In this document: one piece after another, positions 55,551 through 63,940 of the stretch | Layout: each line of letters opens with the position of its first letter | How positions within the stretch are numbered: the stretch's first letter is position 1 | Source of the DNA: JBGSPQ01 sp041738505 | Lineage (GTDB): Bacteria; Patescibacteriota; Gracilibacteria; UBA1369 | NCBI GenBank assembly: GCA_041738505.1 | Contig: JBGSPQ010000005.1 | Location: 82,471-146,470 of the forward strand | Direction: 5' to 3' | Length of the DNA: 64,000 nt | Translations under genes and position numbers: made by a program | Notes under the pieces: generated by a model | What the model saw: the letters and a program-made list of their open reading frames with translations, nothing else | Databases searched by the model: none | Told to the model about the DNA's origin: nothing

Positions 55551-56255
55551 CTATACCTTAAATAGCAAACCGACCACATAACCGGAAAGAGCGGATAACA
55601 CACCGATGATAACCATCTGCATACCGCTTTTCCCCGGACTGCCGATTGTCATTTTAGCCTTTATGAATCCGACAATAAAAAGAACCGCCGCCGAAAGCAG
55701 TAACGAAACATAAATACCGGTACTAATGGAAAAAGCCACAAAAGGCATCAACGGCACCAGCGAACCAATTAGCGCCGAAACCCCCACAATCAACGCGGCG
55801 CCAAGAGGCCGCTTGTCGTGCACGGGCGTTAAAACCAGTTCGTCGCGCATCATCGTTTCCAGCCACACCTGCTCATCGGAGGTTATCACATGGACAATTC
55901 TTTCCAGCAAATCGTCCTTAAAACCTTTTCTTCTGTAGATTTCGCGAATCTCCTCTTTCTCCGATTCGGGAATCTCTTTTATCTCGCGCTTTTCCGTCTC
56001 CACCATGCTCTTATAATAATCCCTTTCCGCAACTTTGGAGGTATAGGCAACAGCCGCCATGGAAACCGATTCGGCGAAAGTCGCCGCGAAACCGGCCGCC
56101 AGCACAATTCTGGTATCAATCGTGGCGGCCGCCACACCCAGAATCACGCCCAGAACATTCACCAGCCCGTCCTGCCCGCCCAGAATAATATCGCTGAGAA
56201 GATTTCTTCCTTCATGTTTGTCGTTGAATTTTTGAGCCTCATTTTTTTTAGCCAT
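55551..56255 (-). CDS. VIT1/CCC1 family metal transporter
   Basis: 234 residues with five membrane segments. The first bears DIILGGQDGLVNVLGVILGV, the family signature, and FAESVSMAAVAYTS follows. A Glu-rich cytoplasmic domain lies between helices 2 and 3 (about 85-140), as in iron or manganese transporters of this family. It probably moves Fe2+ or Mn2+. Spaced 8 nt from the GNAT gene upstream. Confidence 0.9.
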   Translation of the reverse strand: MAKKNEAQKFNDKHEGRNLLSDIILGGQDGLVNVLGVILGVAAATIDTRIVLAAGFAATFAESVSMAAVAYTSKVAERDYYKSMVETEKREIKEIPESEKEEIREIYRRKGFKDDLLERIVHVITSDEQVWLETMMRDELVLTPVHDKRPLGAALIVGVSALIGSLVPLMPFVAFSISTGIYVSLLLSAAVLFIVGFIKAKMTIGSPGKSGMQMVIIGVLSALSGYVVGLLFKV

Positions 56256-56263
56256 ACAACGGA

Positions 56264-56716
56264 TTAAAGGTCATAAATAAAGAACATTTGCGCTCGCTTT
56301 GTGGGAAAAAGCCTCTTAATTGATCTTCCCGCGCCCTTTTTTTTAACAAACGTTATCGCATCCTTATGATTGGAGGACGTTACCATCCAGGCCGTCTTAT
56401 ATCCATTTGCGCGTGCAAACTTCATCCTTAAATCAAACAGTTTACTCCCCCACCCCATACCGCGAAACTCCTTATCAACATAAAACCTCCTGAACTTGCA
56501 GATTACATCACTCACCCTGCTCACCGCAACACAACCAACAATGTTTTCCCCATCGATAAGCACCCAAAACGCCCCGCCCTTACCGTAATATTTGGGAATG
56601 TCACGTAAATCCCGGTCAAGCACGGGGTCATAGTATTCCCCGAATTCGGACATCACCCGACTGATCATTTTTATGATACCTTCCGCATCACCTTCACGGA
56701 AACGACGTATCTTCAT
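56264..56716 (-). CDS. GNAT-family N-acetyltransferase
   Basis: 150 residues of the acetyl-CoA-dependent fold. Motif A is seen as FYVDKEFRGMGWGSKLFDLRM (about 82-101), a variant of the R/Q-x-x-G-x-G/A pyrophosphate loop. The substrate is unknown. It lies 9 nt after the lipoprotein gene and 8 nt before the VIT1-like gene. Confidence 0.85.
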   Translation of the reverse strand: MKIRRFREGDAEGIIKMISRVMSEFGEYYDPVLDRDLRDIPKYYGKGGAFWVLIDGENIVGCVAVSRVSDVICKFRRFYVDKEFRGMGWGSKLFDLRMKFARANGYKTAWMVTSSNHKDAITFVKKKGAGRSIKRLFPTKRAQMFFIYDL

Positions 56717-56725
56717 GGCAAATAA

Positions 56726-57232
56726 TTATTGCGGTCCTTTAACCATTGTCACAGTAACAATTTCAGCATTTCCATTTTCCCCCGAACAAGTCACCGAGAC
56801 AATATTTCCTTCATTATTTAAAGTATTGGTGGAAGTATCGTTCACAACAACCGCTACACCATTTTCCATACTCCAACCCTGTTCCAGCAATGAATCAACC
56901 TGATTAGCACATATGGATTCAAAGTTCGCGCCTTTTATCTTATAAGAAAGCATACCGCTCCCGGCCGCTCCCGCCCAATTAACACTTTCGGCGTTATCGG
57001 GAATCGGCAGATCTTCCGGCATCTCCTCCACAACATTTTCCGCAACAGCTGCAACTTCGGCAACGTCTTCTATCAAACGGGCGGACTGTCCCGTCTCATC
57101 AATTTCTATTGTCCCCAAATCCGTTTCCATAGTAACGTTTTCCCCCTCATCCACACTTTGACAGCCCGAAACCGCCATCACCCCAAACAACATCAAAAAA
57201 ACCGCGCAAACAGAAAAAAGACTTTTTTTCAT
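56726..57232 (-). CDS. Uncharacterised lipoprotein
   Basis: 168 residues. The lipoprotein signal ends in the lipobox VSGC with the cysteine at residue 24. The mature part has an acidic Val/Glu-rich linker and a small C-terminal alpha/beta domain. No family recognised. First gene of a minus-strand set ending at the SLH gene; divergent from the FN3/SLH gene at 57318. Confidence 0.75.
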   Translation of the reverse strand: MKKSLFSVCAVFLMLFGVMAVSGCQSVDEGENVTMETDLGTIEIDETGQSARLIEDVAEVAAVAENVVEEMPEDLPIPDNAESVNWAGAAGSGMLSYKIKGANFESICANQVDSLLEQGWSMENGVAVVVNDTSTNTLNNEGNIVSVTCSGENGNAEIVTVTMVKGPQ

Positions 57233-57317
57233 AGCAATGGATTAAAAACAAAGCAAACAATAGCACATCTTCAAATTTTTGGTAAAATGTAAAATATACA
57301 GACAATAACCAATCAGC

Positions 57318-58340
57318 ATGAAATCAATAAATAAAATCACCACTACCTTAATAGTAACCGCTCTCATAGGCTCGTTCGCAATCACGGCAACGGCTCAGGA
57401 AGAGACGGGAATTGCCCTCCGCGGCACCACCGACGGCAAAACAATTGAACTTAACTGGGACGCTTCCACCGCCACCGAAATCAACGGCTACAAAATTCTC
57501 TGGAGCCTCTTTGAAAACCCCTCTTTCCCCGAAGGACCCAATGATTATTTTGATACAATCCGCTCACTCTCAACCGACACATACACTGTGGATTATTTTT
57601 TAAACACCGGAAAATACTATGTAAGGATATGTGCTTTCGACGCGGAGGAAAACTGCCTTTTCTATTCCAACCAGCTTGAATTCCTGATTGAAGAAATAGA
57701 ACCGACGGAAGCGGAGGAAAACGCGACGGAAGATCCAATCAATGAAGAAGCGGAAAGCCTTCCCGAAACATCCACGGAAATGGACCTGACCGACATCACC
57801 GGCCACAATAACCAAACCGCCATAGAATACCTATATATACATCAAGTTATTGCCGGCTACCCCGACAAAACTTTCCGCCCCGACAGCACCGTAAACAGAG
57901 CGGAACTGCTAAAAATACTTGTGGGCGGACAGGGTGTAACCCCCGACGCCGATCAATTCAAAAACTGCTTTCCCGACGTCACGGACGAATGGTTTGCCCC
58001 CTATGTCTGCTACGCGAAAACATCGGGATGGGTATCCGGTTACCCCGACGGAACATTCGGTCCGGGACAGGAAGTAAACAAAGCCGAAGCGATTAAAATG
58101 CTGGTCAATTCACAAAAATACACTCTGCCCGCCACTTTGGCGGAGGGCGTTTATATAGACGTACTATCGGACGACTGGTTTGCCCCCTACATAATCACCG
58201 CCAAAGAAAAAAATCTATTGGAGGAGATAGGCAGTATGTTCAACCCCGAAGCCGAAATGACTCGCGCGGGAATCAGCGAAAATATTTACAGGGCAATGTA
58301 CATAAAAGATGCTGAACTGGAAAAATTTATTGTTGAATAG
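57318..58340 (+). CDS. Secreted protein with FN3-like and three SLH domains
   Basis: 340 residues. A signal peptide (1-26, ending TATA) is followed by a fibronectin-III-like domain (about 30-115; IELNWDASTATEINGYKI, then GKYYVRICAF). A Glu-rich linker (about 118-150) leads to three SLH domains (about 155-330), including AGYPDKTFRPDSTVNRAE and SGYPDGTFGPGQEVNKAE. It is anchored on the wall through SLH with one binding or spacer domain outside. Another SLH gene follows 57 nt later. Confidence 0.88.
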   Translation: MKSINKITTTLIVTALIGSFAITATAQEETGIALRGTTDGKTIELNWDASTATEINGYKILWSLFENPSFPEGPNDYFDTIRSLSTDTYTVDYFLNTGKYYVRICAFDAEENCLFYSNQLEFLIEEIEPTEAEENATEDPINEEAESLPETSTEMDLTDITGHNNQTAIEYLYIHQVIAGYPDKTFRPDSTVNRAELLKILVGGQGVTPDADQFKNCFPDVTDEWFAPYVCYAKTSGWVSGYPDGTFGPGQEVNKAEAIKMLVNSQKYTLPATLAEGVYIDVLSDDWFAPYIITAKEKNLLEEIGSMFNPEAEMTRAGISENIYRAMYIKDAELEKFIVE

Positions 58341-58397
58341 ACTTCTTTGTTATATATTTAACAAGTTAAAAATCCTTATTTCCCTAACCTTTTCATT

Positions 58398-60308
58398 ATG
58401 CGGAAATTTTTCCACAAGCTCTCTGCGAAAATTATGGGCGGAGCGTTTTTGGCTGTACTCACAATCGCGGGAGGCGCTATCGCGCTTGCCACACCGGTGG
58501 CGCCAACTCAACAGGCTTCCACCACCTGTTCTACGTGCCAGTCCATTCAGACGGAAATAGATTCAGTCTATGACCAGATGGAAACTGTCGTAGCCGAAAT
58601 CGACGTTTACGGAGAACAAATTGAAAGTCTGCTGGACGCCAGCGCCGAAGCCGCTTACGGCGGAGACACGGCCATGATGGTTGACGGTCTGCAAAACGCC
58701 GTACTTGAAGGCACACTCGCAACCGGCCCCATCTGTAACGACCCCGGCAACTCTTTCGCCTATTATTCGTCATTCAGCTACGAAGGAACACTATACTGCG
58801 TAATCAACGAACTGATGTGGATGGGACCGGCTCCGGACAATTTCAACTTCTTCAAGCATATGTCCTTCCTTACGGAGGCGTGGGATCCCGCAATTTCAGA
58901 AGATTGGCTGGATATCTGGACGGAAATGATTGAACTGTTGACTGACTACAACGATGACGGATCGGTAAATATGGAAAGCCTGGCCGAAATTCTGGCCGGA
59001 TTGATTGAAGATCTTGAGGGATGCGAGGACGAAAACTGCCCCGCGGAAGTTGAATGTCCCGATTGCGAGACAATAGCGGTGGAACTGGACTCAGCTCTGG
59101 AAAATCTTGCAGACCTGGAAAACCAAGCCGATGCGTTGGATGCGGAACTGACAAGTCTGGATGAACAAATCGCCGAAGTATACGAACAACTGGAAGCCTG
59201 GGACACTCTAAAAGCCGCATTTGAAAAAATGGTTGAAGACGCCGGAGGAAAACACGGCGCGGATTGCGATGGTTTTGAAGTGGAGTCCGGACAGGCCTGG
59301 GGAATCGCTCACAACTTTGGCAACGTGCAATGGTGCTTTACCAGCGAAGCCCAGATAGAAGAAATGATCACAAATATGGACGAGTACTGGGCAAACCATA
59401 AATCCGAACATCTCCCCAGTGAAGCGGACTTAAGCGCCCAGTTGGATGGATTGATGAACGACTATACCGACAAACTGTTGGAATATCTGGATGTACTGGA
59501 CGCCATTGATGCGGCCTATGTTGATATTGAAGCCCTTACCGCAGAACTGGACGAATGCCTTACCGCACTCGCGGCCCTTCAGGCTCAAGGTTACTGTCTG
59601 GATCAGGATATCGGCCCAATGGAAGACATACTGGATGAAGCTGACCTGACACTAGGCACAGGTTTTGAACCGGGAGAGGAACCCGCAGAAGAACAGACCG
59701 AAGAACCCGCGGAAGAAGAAGCCGGAGAACAACCGGAAGAACCCGATGACGTTGACGGACACTGGGCGGAGGATTTTATCCACGAGCTGTTTAATGCCGG
59801 AATCGTTTCGGGTGATGATGAAACCGGAGACTTCCGACCCGACGAAGCTATAAACAGAGCAGAAGCCGCTAAAATCGTTTCACTGGCCAAAGGCGACACA
59901 TCCGAAACATGCGACGCAACTTACTTCCCGGATGTACTGGCAACGAATTGGTTCTGTATATTCACTACCAATGCTTTTGATAAAGAATACTTCACCGGTT
60001 ATGAAGACGGTACTTTCGGCCCCGCCAATCCAATTTTAAGAGCGGAAGCGGCTGCGGTTGTCCTCCGCGCACTGGGCTTTGAAGTACCCGAATACGAATC
60101 ATACAACTTCCCCGACCTCACAGGCGACGAATGGTATGCCGACTACGCGCAACGCGCATACGAATGCGGACTGTTTGAAGGACGCATGGTTAACGGAGAA
60201 AAAGTGTTCGCCGGCGACGCCCAAATCACCCGCGCCGAAATGGCCAAAATAGTGAACCTGTCACTGGTTCAAAGCATGGACGAACAAACCGCCTGCGGCG
60301 CCGGCTAG
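58398..60308 (+). CDS. Coiled-coil surface protein with duplicated CxxC modules and three SLH domains
   Basis: 636 residues. An N-terminal signal or anchor segment (about 14-35) is followed by two copies of a module of about 176 residues. Each opens with CxxC (near residues 44 and 220), continues into a heptad-rich coiled coil, has two further cysteines and ends in acidic helices. A Glu/Pro-rich linker (about 430-450) leads to three SLH domains (about 452-625). The cysteines suggest disulfide-locked coiled coils projecting from the S-layer. No known family for the module. Confidence 0.85.
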   Translation: MRKFFHKLSAKIMGGAFLAVLTIAGGAIALATPVAPTQQASTTCSTCQSIQTEIDSVYDQMETVVAEIDVYGEQIESLLDASAEAAYGGDTAMMVDGLQNAVLEGTLATGPICNDPGNSFAYYSSFSYEGTLYCVINELMWMGPAPDNFNFFKHMSFLTEAWDPAISEDWLDIWTEMIELLTDYNDDGSVNMESLAEILAGLIEDLEGCEDENCPAEVECPDCETIAVELDSALENLADLENQADALDAELTSLDEQIAEVYEQLEAWDTLKAAFEKMVEDAGGKHGADCDGFEVESGQAWGIAHNFGNVQWCFTSEAQIEEMITNMDEYWANHKSEHLPSEADLSAQLDGLMNDYTDKLLEYLDVLDAIDAAYVDIEALTAELDECLTALAALQAQGYCLDQDIGPMEDILDEADLTLGTGFEPGEEPAEEQTEEPAEEEAGEQPEEPDDVDGHWAEDFIHELFNAGIVSGDDETGDFRPDEAINRAEAAKIVSLAKGDTSETCDATYFPDVLATNWFCIFTTNAFDKEYFTGYEDGTFGPANPILRAEAAAVVLRALGFEVPEYESYNFPDLTGDEWYADYAQRAYECGLFEGRMVNGEKVFAGDAQITRAEMAKIVNLSLVQSMDEQTACGAG

Positions 60309-60340
60309 ACGCGCGCAAGCAAGGCAAATAATCATATAAA

Positions 60341-60369
60341 AAAGGACCCCTAAACCGGGGGTCTTTTTT
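60341..60369 (+). terminator. Terminator after the coiled-coil SLH gene
   Basis: GGACCCC pairs with GGGGGTC around a short loop, then T7. It ends the 57318-60308 set. Confidence 0.85.
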
Positions 60370-60400
60370 TCAAACCCATTCCATTAAATCTCGCCACGCG

Positions 60401-60430
60401 TTGACAAAATCGTACAAACTGCTAATTATA
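60401..60430 (+). promoter_or_regulatory. Candidate promoter of the 378-aa lipoprotein gene
   Basis: A consensus TTGACA (60401-60406) precedes TAATTA (16-nt spacer) or ATTATA (18-nt spacer). The leader to the ATG at 60458 is about 22-27 nt. Confidence 0.55.
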
Positions 60431-60457
60431 TAACCTAATCTATTAACACCCCATATC

Positions 60458-61594
60458 ATGAATCCGGAAATCAAAAAAGAATCTCCATCAACACTAACTC
60501 TCTCCCCTACACTCCTATCTTCGTTAAGAAAACATATTGGTGCGGTTTCACTTGCCGTTGCGGGTACATTAACCGCCATCGGCGCAAACGGCTGCGGCCC
60601 GGAATTCAGAGCTTCTGAAACCACGGTCGAAACACCCGATGGCGGAATCGGTGACAGCGGCAACGAGGACGCAAACACGGAAGATGCCTCCAATTGTGAT
60701 TTTATTAAAGTATCGGTCAGTCCAACCACCCCCAATAATCAAACAGTCCCCAAAGGAGCCGCCAATATTCCATGGACCTGCTGGCAATTTGAAAACGGAT
60801 GCAAAATAAACGACATTTCCAAAACCACACTCACAACATCAGGCAACGGTCAAAACACCGATCTGGAAGAGATGGTATTAACGGATACCGACGGCAACAT
60901 CCTGGCCGGCCCCGTTTCTTTAAACGAAACGGCCAAAATTGAGTTTCCCGAAAACTGGTCTCTGGAAGCCAATACCTTAACGGACATCTGTGCGCGCGTA
61001 AATATCTCCCCGGATGCCGATGCGAACAGCACACATTTCCTGTCCATAAATTTGCCTTCCGACATTCAGGCGGACATTCCCGCGGAAGGTGCTTTTCCTT
61101 TGAAGGGAAACGAACTGGAAATCGCAAATGCCACCATCGGCACGGCCACAGTGGAAAAAAACGGCATTTTAACACCCGGACCGGCCGTCGGCGAACAGTT
61201 TATCATCGGACAATTCAGCATCCTTGTAGATAGCATAGAAGACGGACAGCTGGAACAAATCAGGGTCAGACTTCCTGCTAACTGCGGCACGGAAGACATG
61301 CAAAACTTCAACCTAATTGACCAGAACAGTCCGCTCCCCATAGCCACGGAACCCACGGCAACCGCAAGCGGCTACGCCACGTTTAATCTGGCCTCTCCGC
61401 TAACGTTAAATTCCGGCGGCCAGTTGGATTTTTGGGCAACCGCAGACATCAACTGCCAACCCGGAAACACAATCAAATCCTGCATCGCCAACGACAGCGA
61501 CATCGTAATAACAGGCACAACCTACGGCTTTCAAATGCAAGTTATCAACAACCACGACTGCCAAAACAACGCCCACGAAGTTGTTTTGCAGTAA
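60458..61594 (+). CDS. Uncharacterised lipoprotein with beta-sandwich-like domains
   Basis: 378 residues. About 25 polar residues precede a hydrophobic core and a lipobox-like GANGC with the cysteine at residue 46, an unusually long n-region. A Gly/Asp/Asn-rich linker (about 55-80) follows, then a beta-rich body with several cysteines. No family recognised. The same layout is seen in the convergent gene at 61654. Confidence 0.7.
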   Translation: MNPEIKKESPSTLTLSPTLLSSLRKHIGAVSLAVAGTLTAIGANGCGPEFRASETTVETPDGGIGDSGNEDANTEDASNCDFIKVSVSPTTPNNQTVPKGAANIPWTCWQFENGCKINDISKTTLTTSGNGQNTDLEEMVLTDTDGNILAGPVSLNETAKIEFPENWSLEANTLTDICARVNISPDADANSTHFLSINLPSDIQADIPAEGAFPLKGNELEIANATIGTATVEKNGILTPGPAVGEQFIIGQFSILVDSIEDGQLEQIRVRLPANCGTEDMQNFNLIDQNSPLPIATEPTATASGYATFNLASPLTLNSGGQLDFWATADINCQPGNTIKSCIANDSDIVITGTTYGFQMQVINNHDCQNNAHEVVLQ

Positions 61595-61653
61595 TCAAAT
61601 TCCACAGAACAAATTTGGTAAATCTAAAACAAGTATGTACGACATATCACTGA

Positions 61654-62580
61654 TCATTTTTGACATCCAACTATTGCCACATACATTTTAAGCTGATTCG
61701 AATCGGAAGAGTCGTAATTCGCTTCAAACGAACCGCTATAGTTAGTGTCTTTAAACATTGAATAAGTATTGGATTGGCATTCCGCGCCCCCGGGTAAACC
61801 GAAAGTACATTTGGCAATATTAGCCACATATTCATTAGTAAAAATTGCCAACGGGAACTGAACACCCTCCGAAGCGTTATTAATGGCACGATCTTTCATG
61901 TGCTGACAATCAGCATCTGTCGGCGGACACTCCAAATCATTAACAACAATATCCGTTAAAACGCCCAAATCAACTTCCTTTATTGGCAGCTGCAATTGAT
62001 AATCATCAATATCGAAGCCGATAGAATACAGTGAAGCGAAAACTACAACAGCCGGATAGTCCGTCATGGACTTATCAACATGTAAAGTAAATTCAGCTCC
62101 ACCAGTCGTCCATGAATTAGAAGGAGCAGACCCCACTGCCGGATTAACACCCGCGGTTAAAGTAGGTGTTATGGGGCCTGAAACATCCGGAGTCAAATAA
62201 AATGCAAATAATGTGGGAGTTCCATATTCACCCGCCTTGTATGTATCACATAAACCATCCGAAGTTTCATTGGGAGCATCCCACGAATTCGACTCGCTAA
62301 AAGCATCTTCCTCTAACACTTCACTCCCGTCGGGCCCCCCCCCGGTATTTGAATTCATAATTCCTCCATCATTCAAATTTTCATTATCATCAGAAATTAC
62401 ATCCGTCACCAAAGCTGCATCGGCGTTCATATCCTGTAATTTATTGGCCTCATCAGCACCGGTACATGCAGTAATTAAACCGGCAGTTAAAAGAGTAATA
62501 GTACTTATGCCGGAAGGAAGTTCAACCCCGGATGACAATGCATCCTTTAATTGTCTGCCAAATATAGTTAATTTTTCCAT
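61654..62580 (-). CDS. Uncharacterised lipoprotein, same layout as its convergent neighbour
   Basis: 308 residues. A long n-region (about 25 residues), a hydrophobic core and the lipobox LITAC (cysteine at residue 39) are followed by an Asp/Asn/Gly-rich linker (about 45-95) and a beta-rich domain with five later cysteines. A run of nine G (on the coding strand) in the linker could slip. No family recognised. Confidence 0.7.
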   Translation of the reverse strand: MEKLTIFGRQLKDALSSGVELPSGISTITLLTAGLITACTGADEANKLQDMNADAALVTDVISDDNENLNDGGIMNSNTGGGPDGSEVLEEDAFSESNSWDAPNETSDGLCDTYKAGEYGTPTLFAFYLTPDVSGPITPTLTAGVNPAVGSAPSNSWTTGGAEFTLHVDKSMTDYPAVVVFASLYSIGFDIDDYQLQLPIKEVDLGVLTDIVVNDLECPPTDADCQHMKDRAINNASEGVQFPLAIFTNEYVANIAKCTFGLPGGAECQSNTYSMFKDTNYSGSFEANYDSSDSNQLKMYVAIVGCQK

Positions 62581-62613
62581 ATTTGTTTGGGTTAAATTTT
62601 AATTTAATTCGGA

Positions 62614-62642
62614 ATACTAAAATACTTTAAAATAAAATGCAA
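62614..62642 (-). promoter_or_regulatory. Promoter of the 308-aa lipoprotein gene
   Basis: On the minus strand, TTGCAT (62637-62642), a 17-nt spacer, then TAGTAT (62614-62619). The leader is about 27 nt. Confidence 0.6.
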
Positions 62643-62683
62643 ACTTTTTTGCGCGCATTCTCATGGAAACAAGAATAAACAGA

Positions 62684-62712
62684 TTGACTACAAAAAAACG
62701 GCATATTAATAT
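62684..62712 (+). promoter_or_regulatory. Promoter of the DUF1801 gene
   Basis: TTGACT (62684-62689), a 17-nt spacer, then TAATAT (62707-62712). The ATG is at 62749. Confidence 0.7.
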
Positions 62713-62748
62713 TTATAACTTTACCAAAACATTTAACCGCGACTTTCT

Positions 62749-63174
62749 ATGGCAGAACTAAAAACCACAGCCAATAACACCAATGTGGAAGAATTTATAA
62801 ATAAAGTTGAAAACCCCAAGCGTCGTTCAGACAGCTTGATTATATTGGATCTCATGAAAAAAATAACAAAAGAAAAACCTGTAATGTGGGGTACATCCAT
62901 AATAGGGTTTGGGAAATACCACTACAAATCGGAAAGAAGCCGACAGGAGGGCGACTGGCCACTCACGGGATTTTCACCAAGAAAACAGGCCCTCACTGTT
63001 TACATAATGCCCGGATTTAAAAATTACCAAAAACAACTAAAAAAACTGGGAAAATTCAAAACCGGCAGTTCATGTCTATATATAAAAAATATCGAAGATA
63101 TCGACCTGGATGTCTTAAAAAGCATCGTAAAAGACTCACTGGAACAAATGAAAAAAATACATAAAGTTAATTAA
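62749..63174 (+). CDS. DUF1801-family protein
   Basis: 141 residues. The fold is recognised from PVMWGTSIIGFGKYHYKSER, GFSPRKQALTVYIMPG and a C-terminal segment with LKSIVKDSLEQM. Members are small cytosolic proteins of unknown function, some related to iron-binding frataxin-like folds. Monocistronic, with a clear promoter. Confidence 0.82.
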   Translation: MAELKTTANNTNVEEFINKVENPKRRSDSLIILDLMKKITKEKPVMWGTSIIGFGKYHYKSERSRQEGDWPLTGFSPRKQALTVYIMPGFKNYQKQLKKLGKFKTGSSCLYIKNIEDIDLDVLKSIVKDSLEQMKKIHKVN

Positions 63175-63196
63175 TGGAAACACCCGACGAGACGAA

Positions 63197-63778
63197 CTAC
63201 GCTTTTGCAAATAAACCACCCTTTCCTTTAAATTCCAGACCCAACATCCTTACCACCAACGGATGTTCCTTGTATGGCTGATTAAAATAGCTTGATCCCA
63301 TGTGCCCCTCTCCTTTTGGAATAACCTGGATACCACCAAGATGATCCAGCATAATCCGCCCCTGCCTGTCATCGCATTCCCAAGGATCATTATCAGAGTT
63401 GATAAAAATAAATTGCTCGGCTTTTCCACTAATCTTGTTCCAATCAGGCTCCACTTCATTTTTTTCAATTTCAGCAGTTGCACGGAGCAACTTTGCGTAC
63501 CCGGACACCAAAACCGCTTTATCAACCCGTATTTCGAGATTTTCCAGGATGCTTAAAATCAATTGGGCACCTGCGGAATGACCGATCAAAATCGTCTGAT
63601 CGCCAAATTTACCATTATCCAAAACAAATGGCAGCCAGTCTGCCAAATTTGGTTTCACCTCCGGCAGTTGTGGCAACCAGACCTCATAACCTTTTTCTTC
63701 CAATTTCCCTTTAACATAAGGAAACCAATACATATCGGGCCGATCAAAAGTACCATGCAAAATAATGGCGTTTTTCAT
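63197..63778 (-). CDS. RBBP9/YdeN-family alpha/beta hydrolase
   Basis: 193 residues from the ATG at 63776-63778; a longer frame to 63802 adds an unlikely leader. The triad is visible: Ser in GHSAGAQL, Asp in SDNDPWE and His in GEGHMG. The start NAIILHGTFD has the oxyanion-hole strand. These are small serine hydrolases of unknown natural substrate. Convergent with the DUF1801 gene. Confidence 0.88.
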   Translation of the reverse strand: MKNAIILHGTFDRPDMYWFPYVKGKLEEKGYEVWLPQLPEVKPNLADWLPFVLDNGKFGDQTILIGHSAGAQLILSILENLEIRVDKAVLVSGYAKLLRATAEIEKNEVEPDWNKISGKAEQFIFINSDNDPWECDDRQGRIMLDHLGGIQVIPKGEGHMGSSYFNQPYKEHPLVVRMLGLEFKGKGGLFAKA

Positions 63779-63790
63779 AATAAAAATTAT

Positions 63791-63904
63791 ATGCAGACAC
63801 AAACAAAAAGTACCAAATTTGTTTTACACGATCAATACACTGTCAAATTATCCAGGATGAAAAGAAACAAGCAATTCAAGGAGCTTTTATTCGAGACGAG
63901 GTAA
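63791..63904 (+). other. Possible short ORF (37 aa), doubtful
   Basis: MQTQTKSTKF start, basic, ending ELLFETR at a TAA inside a hairpin (63884-63940). It has no Shine-Dalgarno and no identifiable family, so it may be chance. Confidence 0.2.
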
Positions 63905-63940
63905 GCTTACACAAGTAAGCGTCCGAGCGAGAATAAAAAA
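63884..63940. repeat. Two-tier hairpin near the window end
   Basis: Outer arms TTTTATTC (63885-63892) and GAATAAAA (63931-63938) enclose an inner perfect stem GCTTAC/GTAAGC (63905-63910 with 63915-63920) around ACAA. The middle part pairs poorly. It may be a terminator-like or RNA element whose context lies outside the window. Confidence 0.45.
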
